DNA of 64,000 nucleotides, from NCBI GenBank assembly GCA_002492725.1, contig DLAF01000071.1, forward strand, positions 1-64,000. The letters are read 5' to 3'. Of the stretch, positions 1 to 7,931 are shown piece by piece (the first letter of the stretch is position 1; each line of letters begins with the position of its first letter). The translations under genes were made by a program, and so were the position numbers. This DNA is from Lachnospiraceae bacterium UBA7054 (GTDB taxonomy: Bacteria > Bacillota > Clostridia > Lachnospirales > Lachnospiraceae). The notes below the pieces were generated by a model. It was given only the letters and a program-made list of their open reading frames with translations, had not been told where the DNA came from and made no database searches.

Positions 1-1
1 T

Positions 2-259
2 ATTACCTGTGGTGAAACAGTAGAAAAGGCGGTGGCAAATGCGGCGGATGCTAAGAGGGAATGGATTGAAGCCGCACTTGAAGAGGGGATTAAGATTAAT
101 GAACCAGACAGCCTGGATGATTATTCCGGTCAGTTTAAATTGAGATTACCTCGTAGCTTGCATCGCTTATTGGCAGAGCACTCCAAAAGGGAAGGTATCA
201 GTATGAATCAGTATTGTGTGTATCTTGTTTCAAGAAATGATGCTGTTTATTCAAAGTAA
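2..259 (+). CDS. hicB: HicB-family antitoxin, C-terminal part (cut by window edge)
   Basis: The reading frame is open from base 2, so the GTG at 32 need not be the start and the gene is truncated by the window edge. The visible 85 codons show the end of the HicB partial RNase-H-like fold (TCGETVEKAVANAADAKREW, then ALEEGIKINEP) followed by a ribbon-helix-helix segment (FKLRLPRSLHRLLAEHS, then SMNQYCVYLVS) of the Arc/MetJ type. HicB antitoxins of this layout neutralise the HicA mRNA interferase and bind their own promoter. The hicA partner should lie just upstream, outside the window. The family call rests on this fold order; the toxin itself is not seen. Confidence 0.75.
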   Translation: MTCGETVEKAVANAADAKREWIEAALEEGIKINEPDSLDDYSGQFKLRLPRSLHRLLAEHSKREGISMNQYCVYLVSRNDAVYSK

Positions 260-313
260 AAACGGGTGTGTATTTGTAAACCTTTTGCAGTAAACTTCTA
301 AATGGAGATAAAA

Positions 314-1144
314 ATGAAGGAAACAAGAGTATCCACCAAAAACAATATATTCCAGAGATTCGAAGTATTAAAAACCAACCGAAACAAACGCTACAGATAC
401 CATGAATTTTTGGTGGAAGGCGTCCGCAGCCTGAATGAGGCGGTAAGGAATCACTGGAAGATTAAGTCTTTTTTATATGATAAAAACAATCTTTCCGCTT
501 GGGCGAAAGATATGATAAATAATGTGGATACGGATATCAATTACTGTTTGACACCTGAACTTATGAAAGAACTGAGCGGGAAAGATGATACTTCTGAATT
601 GATGGCAGTTATTGAAATGCGGGAGGATGAACTTGATCAAGTCGCACTTTCCCAAAATCCGTTTATCGTTTTGTTTGACCGCCCGTCTAACAAGGGGAAT
701 CTCGGTACGATGATACGATCCTGCGATGCGCTTGGCGCCGATATGCTGATTATCACGGGGCATGCGGTAGACTTGTATGACACGGACGTGGTGGTTTCGG
801 CGATGGGTTCTTTTTTTAAGCTGCCGGTGATCAGGATTTCCGATAACAGCGCATTATTTGATTTTATTGACAAAATGAAAAATACATATACTGATTTTAT
901 GACAATCGGAACTACGGCACATCACAAGAGTCCTGTTTACGACCTTGATCTGACTGCTCCGCTTATGTTGATGATGGGAAATGAAACCACGGGACTAAAC
1001 AGGACATTAAAGGAATCCTGCGATCAGCTTTGCACGATTCCAATGTCCGAAAATTCTTATGCCAGCTCATTTAATGTAAGCTGCGCCGCTTCAATCCTGA
1101 TGTATGAGGTTACGAGGCAAAGAAAAATAAATATAGGGCAGTAA
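314..1144 (+). CDS. TrmH/SpoU-family RNA 2'-O-methyltransferase
   Basis: S-adenosylmethionine-dependent ribose methyltransferase of the SPOUT class, probably acting on 23S rRNA or tRNA. Counted from the ATG at 302, the three SpoU motifs are in order: motif 1 around residues 128-147 (SNKGNLGTMIRSCDALGAD), motif 2 around 222-232 (LMMGNETTGL), and motif 3 around 246-266 (IPMSENSYASSFNVS). The preceding ~100 residues fit the L30e-like substrate-binding domain, with an FLVEGVRSLNEA segment. I prefer the ATG at 314 over 302 because GGAG at 304-307 is then correctly spaced. The target nucleotide cannot be told from sequence. It stands alone, convergent with the acetyltransferase genes. Confidence 0.9.
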   Translation: MKETRVSTKNNIFQRFEVLKTNRNKRYRYHEFLVEGVRSLNEAVRNHWKIKSFLYDKNNLSAWAKDMINNVDTDINYCLTPELMKELSGKDDTSELMAVIEMREDELDQVALSQNPFIVLFDRPSNKGNLGTMIRSCDALGADMLIITGHAVDLYDTDVVVSAMGSFFKLPVIRISDNSALFDFIDKMKNTYTDFMTIGTTAHHKSPVYDLDLTAPLMLMMGNETTGLNRTLKESCDQLCTIPMSENSYASSFNVSCAASILMYEVTRQRKINIGQ

Positions 1145-1233
1145 TTTTTGACTTATTCCTATTGGCGGGTAACGACAACTGATATAGCTCATCTGCTATT
1201 GGAAAAGGTTGAAGGATTAAAAAAATAATTAGC

Positions 1234-1674
1234 TTAGATAATGATGGAATAGATCTTTTCCATTTCACCCCAAGGTGCCATTTTTTTGTCGATAACTTTG
1301 AAACCGTACTTTTCGTAAAGATTTTCATGGTCGCTCACCAAGTACACCTGATGAAATCTCTGTGTCTGCAGATAAGACATTGCATAAGAAATAAGTTTTT
1401 GACTTAGGCGCTGTCCGCGATATTTTTCATCGACGAACAGATAGCCGATGTAAGGGGTGTAGGAAACGTCAGGAATACAATCACTTTTTGCAGCGGTACA
1501 GTAACCCGCAATCTCCTTTTCGTGTAACGCAACGATCACGCGCTCCCAATCGGTAAAAGCGTTGTCAGCCATATTTTGGGCTAAGGATTTTCCGGCTCCC
1601 CATGAGCAGTTTTGCGCAAATTGGCTTACTTCTTTCCACATCTCATCAGATGACGTGATTGCTATAAATTGCAT
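1234..1674 (-). CDS. GNAT-family N-acetyltransferase
   Basis: Small acetyltransferase of 146 residues. The acetyl-CoA pyrophosphate-binding motif A is visible around residues 74-95 (YIGYLFVDEKYRGQRLSQKL), followed by a motif B-like end (NLYEKYGFKVIDKK). The substrate is unknown. It is last in a run of three GNAT genes on the minus strand and starts 3 bases after the stop of the gene before it. The AGGAGG upstream is rather far (about 13 bases) from the ATG, so some translational coupling is likely. Confidence 0.85.
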   Translation of the reverse strand: MQFIAITSSDEMWKEVSQFAQNCSWGAGKSLAQNMADNAFTDWERVIVALHEKEIAGYCTAAKSDCIPDVSYTPYIGYLFVDEKYRGQRLSQKLISYAMSYLQTQRFHQVYLVSDHENLYEKYGFKVIDKKMAPWGEMEKIYSIII

Positions 1675-1676
1675 GG

Positions 1677-2189
1677 CTAAATCTTTTCCTCCTGTTTGTA
1701 TGTTATCATATTACAGCGGCTCCACAATTCATCTTTATAGGGCAATACATCTTTGTCAATCTTTCTTTCCACAAAGCCGACTTTTTCGTAACAGTGTTTC
1801 GCAGCGGCGTTTTCATGAAAAACATTCAGTTGCACTGCCTCTGCGCCGGTGATCTGAAAAGCATACTGCAGGGCCAGACGCAGCATTTCTTTTCCATAGC
1901 CCTTGCCGCGTTTCGTGTTATCGACGATCACGAATTTCAGAAAACCGATATTGTCATTTGCGTTAATAGAATAGCAGAAGAAACCGACTGCTTGTCCGTT
2001 ATCTTCCGTTGCTACATAAGCGCTGTCTGTCCATTCCCTTGCAATTTCTTCCAGAAAATTGTGGAAGGACTGCTGCGTGATCGGATATGGTAAGCGGTTT
2101 GCGCACCAAAGGGCATGGATTCTTTCGTCATTAATCCATGTCGACACGGATTCGTAATCTTTATTGGGTATATACGGTCGGATTCTCAT
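1677..2189 (-). CDS. GNAT-family N-acetyltransferase (RimJ/RimL-like)
   Basis: A 170-residue GNAT protein. Motif A is clear (FVIVDNTKRGKGYGKEML), and the C-terminal HENAAAKHCYEKVGF stretch is typical of the RimJ/RimL and spermidine-type subgroups. It is the middle gene of the minus-strand GNAT trio, 21 bases downstream of the first gene. AAAGGA lies about 11 bases upstream of the ATG. The acceptor amine is unknown. Confidence 0.87.
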   Translation of the reverse strand: MRIRPYIPNKDYESVSTWINDERIHALWCANRLPYPITQQSFHNFLEEIAREWTDSAYVATEDNGQAVGFFCYSINANDNIGFLKFVIVDNTKRGKGYGKEMLRLALQYAFQITGAEAVQLNVFHENAAAKHCYEKVGFVERKIDKDVLPYKDELWSRCNMITYKQEEKI

Positions 2190-2210
2190 ATGGAAAGTGT
2201 CCTTTCGTGG

Positions 2211-2684
2211 TTATAGGCGGCACGCCATAATGTATTCATCTTCATTCTCTCTCAATATCTCAAAGCCAACTTTTTGATACATTTTTGCCGCGTAATTGGC
2301 TTTTTGAACGGAAAGAGAAACCTGTCTGTACCCATGTGTTTCCAGCAGGACAAGGATTTCTTTCATCATAGCCGTCCCAATGCCAAGGCCCCGGTATTCT
2401 TTGTCGAGAGAGATTGCAAGAGAAGGTGTTTTATTGTCGATGTGTCCGTAATCGTTCATAATGCGAACCCAGACTGCGCCGACAATCTTTCCTTCAACTT
2501 CTGCCACTAAGCCATGATCGTCTTTTGCTTCCCCGAAACGCGCAACATAAACCTGTAATTCGGGGGAGGCGATAATGGTTTTGGGCGGAGATTCGATGCC
2601 CTCCGGAACAAAAATTGCTTCGTATAGAAAATAATCCAGCAGCGGATATTCCTGTTTTCGTATTTCGCGTATTGTATAGTCCAT
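2211..2684 (-). CDS. GNAT-family N-acetyltransferase
   Basis: First gene of the GNAT trio. Motif A appears as LAISLDKEYRGLGIGTAMM and motif B as ANYAAKMYQKVGFEI. The frame opens at 2726, but the ATG at 2684 is the better start: it begins directly with the fold (MDYTIREIRKQEYPLLDYF) and has AAGG at a good distance. This gives 157 residues. A divergent promoter region separates it from the NUDIX gene. The substrate is unknown. Confidence 0.85.
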   Translation of the reverse strand: MDYTIREIRKQEYPLLDYFLYEAIFVPEGIESPPKTIIASPELQVYVARFGEAKDDHGLVAEVEGKIVGAVWVRIMNDYGHIDNKTPSLAISLDKEYRGLGIGTAMMKEILVLLETHGYRQVSLSVQKANYAAKMYQKVGFEILRENEDEYIMACRL

Positions 2685-2792
2685 GGCGGGCCCTTCGATT
2701 TTGCTGTTATAAAGTGATTGCTGCATAAAGTTTTTTTGTGGATATTATTATAGTTTACTTTTCATAAGGATACAATATCAAAAAGTTGATTC

Positions 2793-2822
2793 TTGAACTT
2801 TAATTGCAGACTATAATATAAT
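2793..2822 (+). promoter_or_regulatory. Sigma-A-type promoter for the NUDIX operon
   Basis: TTGAAC at 2793-2798 and TATAAT at 2817-2822 are separated by 18 bases. A second, overlapping TATAAT lies at 2812-2817. The site is about 35 bases upstream of the NUDIX start. Confidence 0.6.
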
Positions 2823-2858
2823 GTTTTCATGGCTATAGTATTTGAAAGGATTATAAAT

Positions 2859-3323
2859 ATGGTAAGGCAGATACGAATTTCTGCGAAAGCAGTTATCATC
2901 CAAAACGGCAAATTGCTTGCCATAAAGTTGAATGACGGAAAAGAGGAATGGTACATTTTACCCAGCGGAGGTCAGGATTGTGAGGAAAGGCTACCGCAGA
3001 CTGTTGAACGGGAAGTGAGAGAAGAAGCGGGAATAGAGGTCAAATGTAAAGATTTACTTTTTGTAATAGAGGGAGTTCACGGCGAGAGTTTTCACAGAGT
3101 GGATTTAGTGTTTTTATGTGATTACATAGGAGAAGCTTCGGATGCAACGCTTCATAGTGATACGAATCAAATTGGAGTGGAATGGCTGGATTTGTCTATC
3201 TTGAACAGATTGCCCTTGTATCCGTCGAGACTTCGCCGCCCGATTATGAATTTTTATGAGGGAAAAGAATATGTGAGATATCTTGGGAATGAGGAGATAG
3301 GTGATCCGGAATGTGTAGAATGA
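2859..3323 (+). CDS. NUDIX hydrolase
   Basis: Hydrolase of a nucleoside diphosphate linked to another moiety. The complete Nudix box is present: glycine, five residues, glutamate, seven residues, then REVREEAGIEV. The fold begins at RQIRISAKAVII. The frame opens at 2829, but the ATG at 2859 has AAAGGA eight bases upstream and starts at the fold, giving 154 residues. Its last 13 bases overlap the next gene, so the two are probably translated together. The substrate is not identifiable. Confidence 0.9.
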   Translation: MVRQIRISAKAVIIQNGKLLAIKLNDGKEEWYILPSGGQDCEERLPQTVEREVREEAGIEVKCKDLLFVIEGVHGESFHRVDLVFLCDYIGEASDATLHSDTNQIGVEWLDLSILNRLPLYPSRLRRPIMNFYEGKEYVRYLGNEEIGDPECVE

Positions 3324-3826
3324 TAATTTGCGGATTAAATGGTGCAGGAAAGAGTACGCTTGGAAAAGCCCTTGCAGAGCGGTTACAGTCTCATTTCATT
3401 GATATAGAAAACCTGTATTTTCCCAAGACAGATCCCGATTATCTTTACGACAAACCCCGAACCCGTGAGGAGGTTGCGCGGCTTTTGATTGACGAGATGA
3501 AAGCGCATGAAGATTTTGTTCTTGCTTCCGGAAAAGGAGATTATGGGGAGGCTGTTACTTCTCTTTTTCAGTGTGCGGTATTGCTTGTTGTGCCAAAGGA
3601 GATTAGGATGCAACGTGTGAAGGAGCGTTCTTTTCAGAAATTTGGCAGGCGCATGTCGTTGGGCGGAGATCTGTATGAGAGGGAAGAAAAGTTTTTTCGC
3701 TTTGTAGAATCCAGAGCGGAGAATGAAGTGGAGGAATGGGTTAAAACTTTGCAGTGTCCGGTGATACGGCTTGACGGGACAAAACCCATAGAGGAGAATG
3801 TTAACTTTATAATCGAGTACACATAA
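3311..3826 (+). CDS. P-loop nucleotide kinase-like protein
   Basis: A 171-residue protein with a Walker A motif at the N-terminus (GLNGAGKSTLGKALAERL). HFIDIENLYFPK follows, where shikimate- and adenylate-kinase-like proteins place their substrate-binding acidic residue. A lid-like basic stretch (RMQRVKERSFQKFGRR) lies mid-protein. The fold is that of small-molecule kinases; the acceptor is not recognised. It overlaps the NUDIX gene by 13 bases. A second ATG at 3320 would also start cleanly before the P-loop. Confidence 0.8.
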   Translation: MCRMIICGLNGAGKSTLGKALAERLQSHFIDIENLYFPKTDPDYLYDKPRTREEVARLLIDEMKAHEDFVLASGKGDYGEAVTSLFQCAVLLVVPKEIRMQRVKERSFQKFGRRMSLGGDLYEREEKFFRFVESRAENEVEEWVKTLQCPVIRLDGTKPIEENVNFIIEYT

Positions 3827-3855
3827 AATATGGTTTGTTGAAAGGGAGGATAGAG

Positions 3856-4392
3856 ATGACCTGCAGCATCAGAAAATGGAAACTATCAGACGCAAAAGAT
3901 TTGGCGGTCGTCTGTTCTAACAAAAAGGTACAGGATAATCTGCGGGATGGACTGCCCTATCCTTATACGGAGCAGGATGGCGTGGACTTTATCTCCGCTA
4001 TGCTTGCCGCAGATGAAAATGAAACCTTCGCTTTTGCAATCACGGTAGATGACAAAGTGGTGGGCAGTATCGGCGTTTTCCGTCAGGCTAATATTCACAG
4101 GCAGACGGCGGAGCTGGGATATTACATTGCGGAAGAATATTGGGGCAAAGGAATAATGACCAAGACAGTCAATCTGATTTGTAACTATGTGTTTGATAAC
4201 AGCGACATAATCCGCATTTTTGCAGAGCCGTTTGCTTACAATGCGGCTTCCTGCCGGGTACTGGAAAAGGCAGGATTTCAATATGAGGGCACTTTAAGAA
4301 AAAATGCCGTCAAAAATGGCAAAGTGATTGACATGAAGATGTACGCTTTATTGAAAGGACATGCAAGCACCAGGAAAGATGTGGGCGTCTGA
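3856..4392 (+). CDS. GNAT-family N-acetyltransferase (RimJ/RimL type)
   Basis: A 178-residue acetyltransferase with motif A as ELGYYIAEEYWGKGIMTKTV and the usual C-terminal AYNAASCRVLEKAGF signature. This subgroup acetylates protein N-termini or small amines; the acceptor is unknown here. The frame opens at 3835, but the ATG at 3856 is preceded by AGGGAGG at ideal spacing and is chosen. It follows the kinase-like gene by about 30 bases and may be in the same transcript. Confidence 0.88.
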   Translation: MTCSIRKWKLSDAKDLAVVCSNKKVQDNLRDGLPYPYTEQDGVDFISAMLAADENETFAFAITVDDKVVGSIGVFRQANIHRQTAELGYYIAEEYWGKGIMTKTVNLICNYVFDNSDIIRIFAEPFAYNAASCRVLEKAGFQYEGTLRKNAVKNGKVIDMKMYALLKGHASTRKDVGV

Positions 4393-4435
4393 CGAAAAAT
4401 GCCTGGTAATTTGATGTAACGGAGGAAATGCGGCA

Positions 4436-5125
4436 GTGAACAGGATTCTGATCATAGATGATGATAAAGAGCTTTGTGCATTGATCAAGCGAAGCGTCTT
4501 GCAGGAAAGCATTGAAGCAGACTGCTGTTATTCTGGGAAATCCGGTCTGCTTCAGATGCAGGAAAAGGAATATCAGCTTGTCATATTGGATGTAATGATG
4601 CCTGGATTTGATGGTTTTGAAACCTTAGAGCAGATCAGAAAACAAAGCAGTCTGCCGATTCTGATGTTTACTTCCAAAAATGACAGCGCCTCCAAAGTGC
4701 GTGGTTTACGGGCAGGGGCTGACGATTATCTGACAAAACCTTTTGATATGGATGAACTGATTGCCCGCATTTTGTCGCTGATCAGGCGGTATACCCGTTT
4801 TAATCAAGAGGATGAGCAGCAGACATATGATTTTGACGGGTTGTCGATTGATTTTAACAATCGCTCGATTGATACGGTAAACGGTGATTATGAACTGCCG
4901 CCGAAAGAATTTGATCTGCTCTTGTTACTTGCCAAAAATCAGGGGAAGATACTGACTAAGCAGCAAATTTATGAAAAGGTTTGGGGAGAAGAATATGTTT
5001 ATGACGACAGCAATATTATGGCAATCATCAGCCGCCTGCGGAAAAAGATAGAAGAAAATCCGAGCAGTCCACGGTATATACAGACTGTGAAAGGGATTGG
5101 GTATCGTTTCAACAGGGAGGTGTGA
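4436..5125 (+). CDS. OmpR-family response regulator
   Basis: Receiver domain at residues 1-115 with the acidic pair IIDDD near the N-terminus, phospho-acceptor Asp52 (VILDVMMPG), and the Thr/Lys switch residues (MFTSK, LTKPFD). A C-terminal winged-helix DNA-binding domain follows (LPPKEFDLLLLLAKNQGK, then a recognition helix near VYDDSNIMAIISRLRKKI). The start is GTG. It is three bases from the histidine kinase gene. It probably activates the ABC exporter just downstream, where four evenly spaced direct repeats sit. Confidence 0.93.
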   Translation: MNRILIIDDDKELCALIKRSVLQESIEADCCYSGKSGLLQMQEKEYQLVILDVMMPGFDGFETLEQIRKQSSLPILMFTSKNDSASKVRGLRAGADDYLTKPFDMDELIARILSLIRRYTRFNQEDEQQTYDFDGLSIDFNNRSIDTVNGDYELPPKEFDLLLLLAKNQGKILTKQQIYEKVWGEEYVYDDSNIMAIISRLRKKIEENPSSPRYIQTVKGIGYRFNREV

Positions 5126-5128
5126 GCA

Positions 5129-6055
5129 TTGTACATAGAAGCAGCTGCCATGATTGCGTTGGGTGTTGCATTGGTTACTGTATGCGGGGCGTGTTTGACG
5201 GTGCGGCGTGTCAAAAAACAGATAGCGGAAATGTCTGATGTATTAGAAGATATCAAAAACGGGAATGGGAACAGGCGTATTTTAGCAGAGACACATGAGC
5301 TTGCCGCTCCGCTTGTCTATGAGATCAATGATATTATCCTGTCTTATGAGAACAGACTCTCCGCTTATCGTCGGATAGATGAAACCAACAGACAGCTTAT
5401 GACGAGCCTTTCCCACGATGTAAGGACACCGCTTACCACCCTGATCGGATATTTGGATGCGGCGCATAAGGGAATCGTCAATGGAAAAGAGCGGGATGAC
5501 GATATCGAAACGGCCCGTCGGAAAGCGCACGATTTAAAAGACTATATAGATGTACTTTTTGATTGGTTCAAGCTGGGTTCTAATGAATTTTCCATGAATA
5601 TATCCACGGTCGATTTAACGGAACTGACACGGAACATACTGATCGACTGGATACCGATCTTTGAGGAAGCGCAGATAGGGTTTAAGGCAGACATTCCGGA
5701 GCAGCCGTTTCGGGTGCAGATCGACCCGGACGGGTATCTGCGGATACTCAATAACCTGATACAGAATGTCATTTCTCACAGTCATGCGGATCAGGCGGCA
5801 ATCGCCTTATCAGAGCAGGGAGGGAAGATAAAGATTTCATTGTTTGATAATGGCATAGGGATCGATCAGGAGGATTTGAAGCATATTTTTGAACGGCTTT
5901 ATAAATGCGATAAAGGGCGCTCCGAAAAAGGCAGCGGTCTTGGCTTGTCCATCGTACAGCAGCTTACAGCTAAGTTGAATGGGACGATTACGGCGGAAAG
6001 TACACCGGGCGAAGGAACTGTTTTTACACTGTTTTTCCCATTGGCAGAATCGTAA
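5129..6055 (+). CDS. Sensor histidine kinase, single N-terminal membrane segment
   Basis: One hydrophobic segment (about residues 5-27) anchors the protein and there is almost no extracellular part. HisKA follows (SLSHDVRTPLTTLIGYLD, His near residue 96), then HATPase with N box NNLIQNVISHSH, G1 DNGIGI and G2 GSGLGLSIV. Small kinases of this type next to LanFEG-like transporters usually respond to cationic or lantibiotic peptides. The start is TTG with GGGAGG upstream, directly after the regulator gene. A rho-independent terminator follows, so the exporter has its own promoter. Confidence 0.92.
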   Translation: MYIEAAAMIALGVALVTVCGACLTVRRVKKQIAEMSDVLEDIKNGNGNRRILAETHELAAPLVYEINDIILSYENRLSAYRRIDETNRQLMTSLSHDVRTPLTTLIGYLDAAHKGIVNGKERDDDIETARRKAHDLKDYIDVLFDWFKLGSNEFSMNISTVDLTELTRNILIDWIPIFEEAQIGFKADIPEQPFRVQIDPDGYLRILNNLIQNVISHSHADQAAIALSEQGGKIKISLFDNGIGIDQEDLKHIFERLYKCDKGRSEKGSGLGLSIVQQLTAKLNGTITAESTPGEGTVFTLFFPLAES

Positions 6056-6078
6056 AATATCTTTTTCTAATGCAATAG

Positions 6079-6107
6079 AATCTCCGCCTTGCGGGGATTT
6101 TATTTTT
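6079..6107 (+). terminator. Rho-independent terminator of the two-component operon
   Basis: Nine-base-pair stem (AATCTCCGC / GCGGGGATT, one G-U pair) with a 3-base loop, followed by TTATTTTT. It lies 24 bases after the kinase stop codon. Confidence 0.85.
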
Positions 6108-6130
6108 CTGCAATTATTTGGTTCTTGAAA

Positions 6131-6169
6131 TGCAAGCTTTTTGCAAGGTTCGTGCAAGGTTTATGCAAG
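6131..6169 (+). promoter_or_regulatory. Four TGCAAG direct repeats with 11-bp spacing (response-regulator site)
   Basis: TGCAAG occurs at 6131, 6142, 6153 and 6164, exactly 11 bases apart, so all boxes lie on nearly the same face of the helix. OmpR-family regulators bind tandem direct repeats of about 10-11 bp. The last box sits near where a -35 element would be, and an AT-rich segment (ATAGGATAAATATAT) follows. The natural reading is the operator for the adjacent response regulator, controlling the ABC exporter. Confidence 0.8.
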
Positions 6170-6228
6170 ACTGGCATGATAGGATAAATATATCCGGATA
6201 AATTCTAATGAATATAGGAGGTCTCGCA

Positions 6229-7152
6229 ATGAGCAGCTATGTAATTGAAACAAAGAATCTGACCAAACAATATGGGGAGCAGAAAAGTGTTGCGAATTTG
6301 AATATCCACGTTCAAAAAGGGCGTATCTACGGTCTGCTAGGCAGAAATGGGGCGGGAAAGACTACGACAATGAAAATGTTGCTTGGGTTGACGAAACCCA
6401 CTTCCGGGGAAGTGACGATCTGGGGAAAGCCATTCGTGGAAAATGAAAAAAAGATTTTGCCACGCATTGGCTGCCTGATTGAATCGCCGGGATTCTATCC
6501 CAATCTGACTGCGACAGAAAATCTGCGTATTTTTGCCACCCTGCGGGGAGTGCCAAACCGCAATGCGATCAGGGGTGCGCTGGATCTGGTCGGTCTGCCT
6601 TACAAAGACAAAAAGCTGTTTTCCCAGTATTCGTTGGGCATGAAGCAGCGTCTGGCGATTGCTCTTGCCATTATGCATGATCCGGAACTTCTGATTTTAG
6701 ATGAACCAATTAACGGTCTTGATCCGATTGGAATTGCGGAAGTGCGCTCTTTTATTCGCGGTCTCTGTAATGAGCGGGGGAAAACAATCCTGATATCCAG
6801 CCACATTCTTTCCGAAATTGCATTGCTGGCGGACGATATTGGAATTATTGACCACGGCGTATTGCTGGAAGAAGAAAGTCTTGTGGAACTGGAAGCAAAG
6901 AGCAGCAAACATATTCGTTTTACGGTGTCGGATGCGGCACAGGCGGCAAGAATTTTGGAACGCAATTTTCATGAAAATCGGTTTACCATACAGGATGATC
7001 ACAATATGCGGTTAAACAATCTGGAAATCTTAGTTTCCGATATTGTCACCGCTTTTGTAGAAAATGGAATTGCTGTATCGGAAGCGCATACCTGTGAGGA
7101 AAGCCTGGAAGATTACTTCAAGCGGGTAACGGGAGGTGAGGGGATTGCTTAG
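6229..7152 (+). CDS. ABC transporter ATPase, LanF/BcrA type
   Basis: A 307-residue ATPase. Walker A is GRNGAGKTT, the signature is SLGMKQRLAIALAI, Walker B is LLILDEPINGLDP, and the H-loop is SSHILSEI. The motif set and the ~100-residue C-terminal extension match bacitracin/lantibiotic-immunity ATPases. The frame opens at 6208, but the ATG at 6229 has AGGAGG at the right distance. It is first in a three-gene exporter operon and overlaps the first permease by a few bases. Its probable role is expulsion of membrane-active peptides. Confidence 0.92.
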   Translation: MSSYVIETKNLTKQYGEQKSVANLNIHVQKGRIYGLLGRNGAGKTTTMKMLLGLTKPTSGEVTIWGKPFVENEKKILPRIGCLIESPGFYPNLTATENLRIFATLRGVPNRNAIRGALDLVGLPYKDKKLFSQYSLGMKQRLAIALAIMHDPELLILDEPINGLDPIGIAEVRSFIRGLCNERGKTILISSHILSEIALLADDIGIIDHGVLLEEESLVELEAKSSKHIRFTVSDAAQAARILERNFHENRFTIQDDHNMRLNNLEILVSDIVTAFVENGIAVSEAHTCEESLEDYFKRVTGGEGIA

Positions 7153-7876
7153 GCTGATTATCTGTGAATTTACTAAATTAAAACGGAAGAAATTTGTTTT
7201 ACTTGTCATCCTTTCCGCATTTATCTTTCCGGTACCCATTACCGTAATGATGACGACGCCGCAGATGGCGAAAAGATTTAGCAGTGATGTTGAAGTTTTT
7301 AATGCCTGTTTTCAGTTTATTATGGGATATGGGGTAGAGCTGCTTTTGCCCTGCATTATTGGCGTGATTGCGGCAATGCTGTTTTTTATGGAGCGGGATA
7401 ATGACACTTTTAAAAATTTAGCGACCATACCGGTGACAAGCACACAAATGATTATTGCCAAAATCATTGTTTTATTCTTTATGGGCGTTGTTTTCAGCTT
7501 GACTTCCGCTTTTGCGGCAGTCGCATGCGGCGGTCTGGTATCCGAGGTAAACGGGGTCTTTTATAAACTGTTTGTGGCAGTGGAAATGGGACTTTTTATC
7601 ACTGCCGGGACATTGCCATTGATCGTCCTTGTGGTTTTCTTTAGTAAGACTTATATTTTTTCCATTCTGCTGTGTGTCTTTTACAGTGTTTTGAGCATGA
7701 CTGCGGAAACTTGTTTCGGGGTATTGCCGAAGGCTGTATGCTGGCTGGTACCGATTCCCCTTACTACGCTTTGGAGCGCAGGAGATATGGAAAAGCATGG
7801 GGTGATCGAGGTTGCGGGTGTGCTTGCAGATTTGCTTCCGACAACCTTTCAAACGATTGTCATTTTGGGAATCTAG
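7145..7876 (+). CDS. ABC-2 permease, LanE (MutE/EpiE)-like, truncated by an in-frame TAG
   Basis: Membrane permease with several hydrophobic helices, beginning LRLIICEFTKLKRKKFVLL as in MutE/EpiE immunity permeases. I choose the TTG at 7145, eight bases after GGGAGG, over the GTG at 7136. The frame stops at TAG 7874-7876. If that codon were sense (TGG would be one change away), the frame would run to TAA at 7928-7930 and add a hydrophobic stretch, AVISIFAIDYLYKRRGE, which looks like the family's last membrane helix plus basic tail. The stop therefore appears to be a recent nonsense change, or a sequencing error, leaving 243 instead of 261 residues. Confidence 0.8.
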   Translation: MLRLIICEFTKLKRKKFVLLVILSAFIFPVPITVMMTTPQMAKRFSSDVEVFNACFQFIMGYGVELLLPCIIGVIAAMLFFMERDNDTFKNLATIPVTSTQMIIAKIIVLFFMGVVFSLTSAFAAVACGGLVSEVNGVFYKLFVAVEMGLFITAGTLPLIVLVVFFSKTYIFSILLCVFYSVLSMTAETCFGVLPKAVCWLVPIPLTTLWSAGDMEKHGVIEVAGVLADLLPTTFQTIVILGI

Positions 7877-7931
7877 GCGGTCATTTCTATTTTTGCCATT
7901 GATTATCTTTATAAAAGGAGGGGGGAATAAT

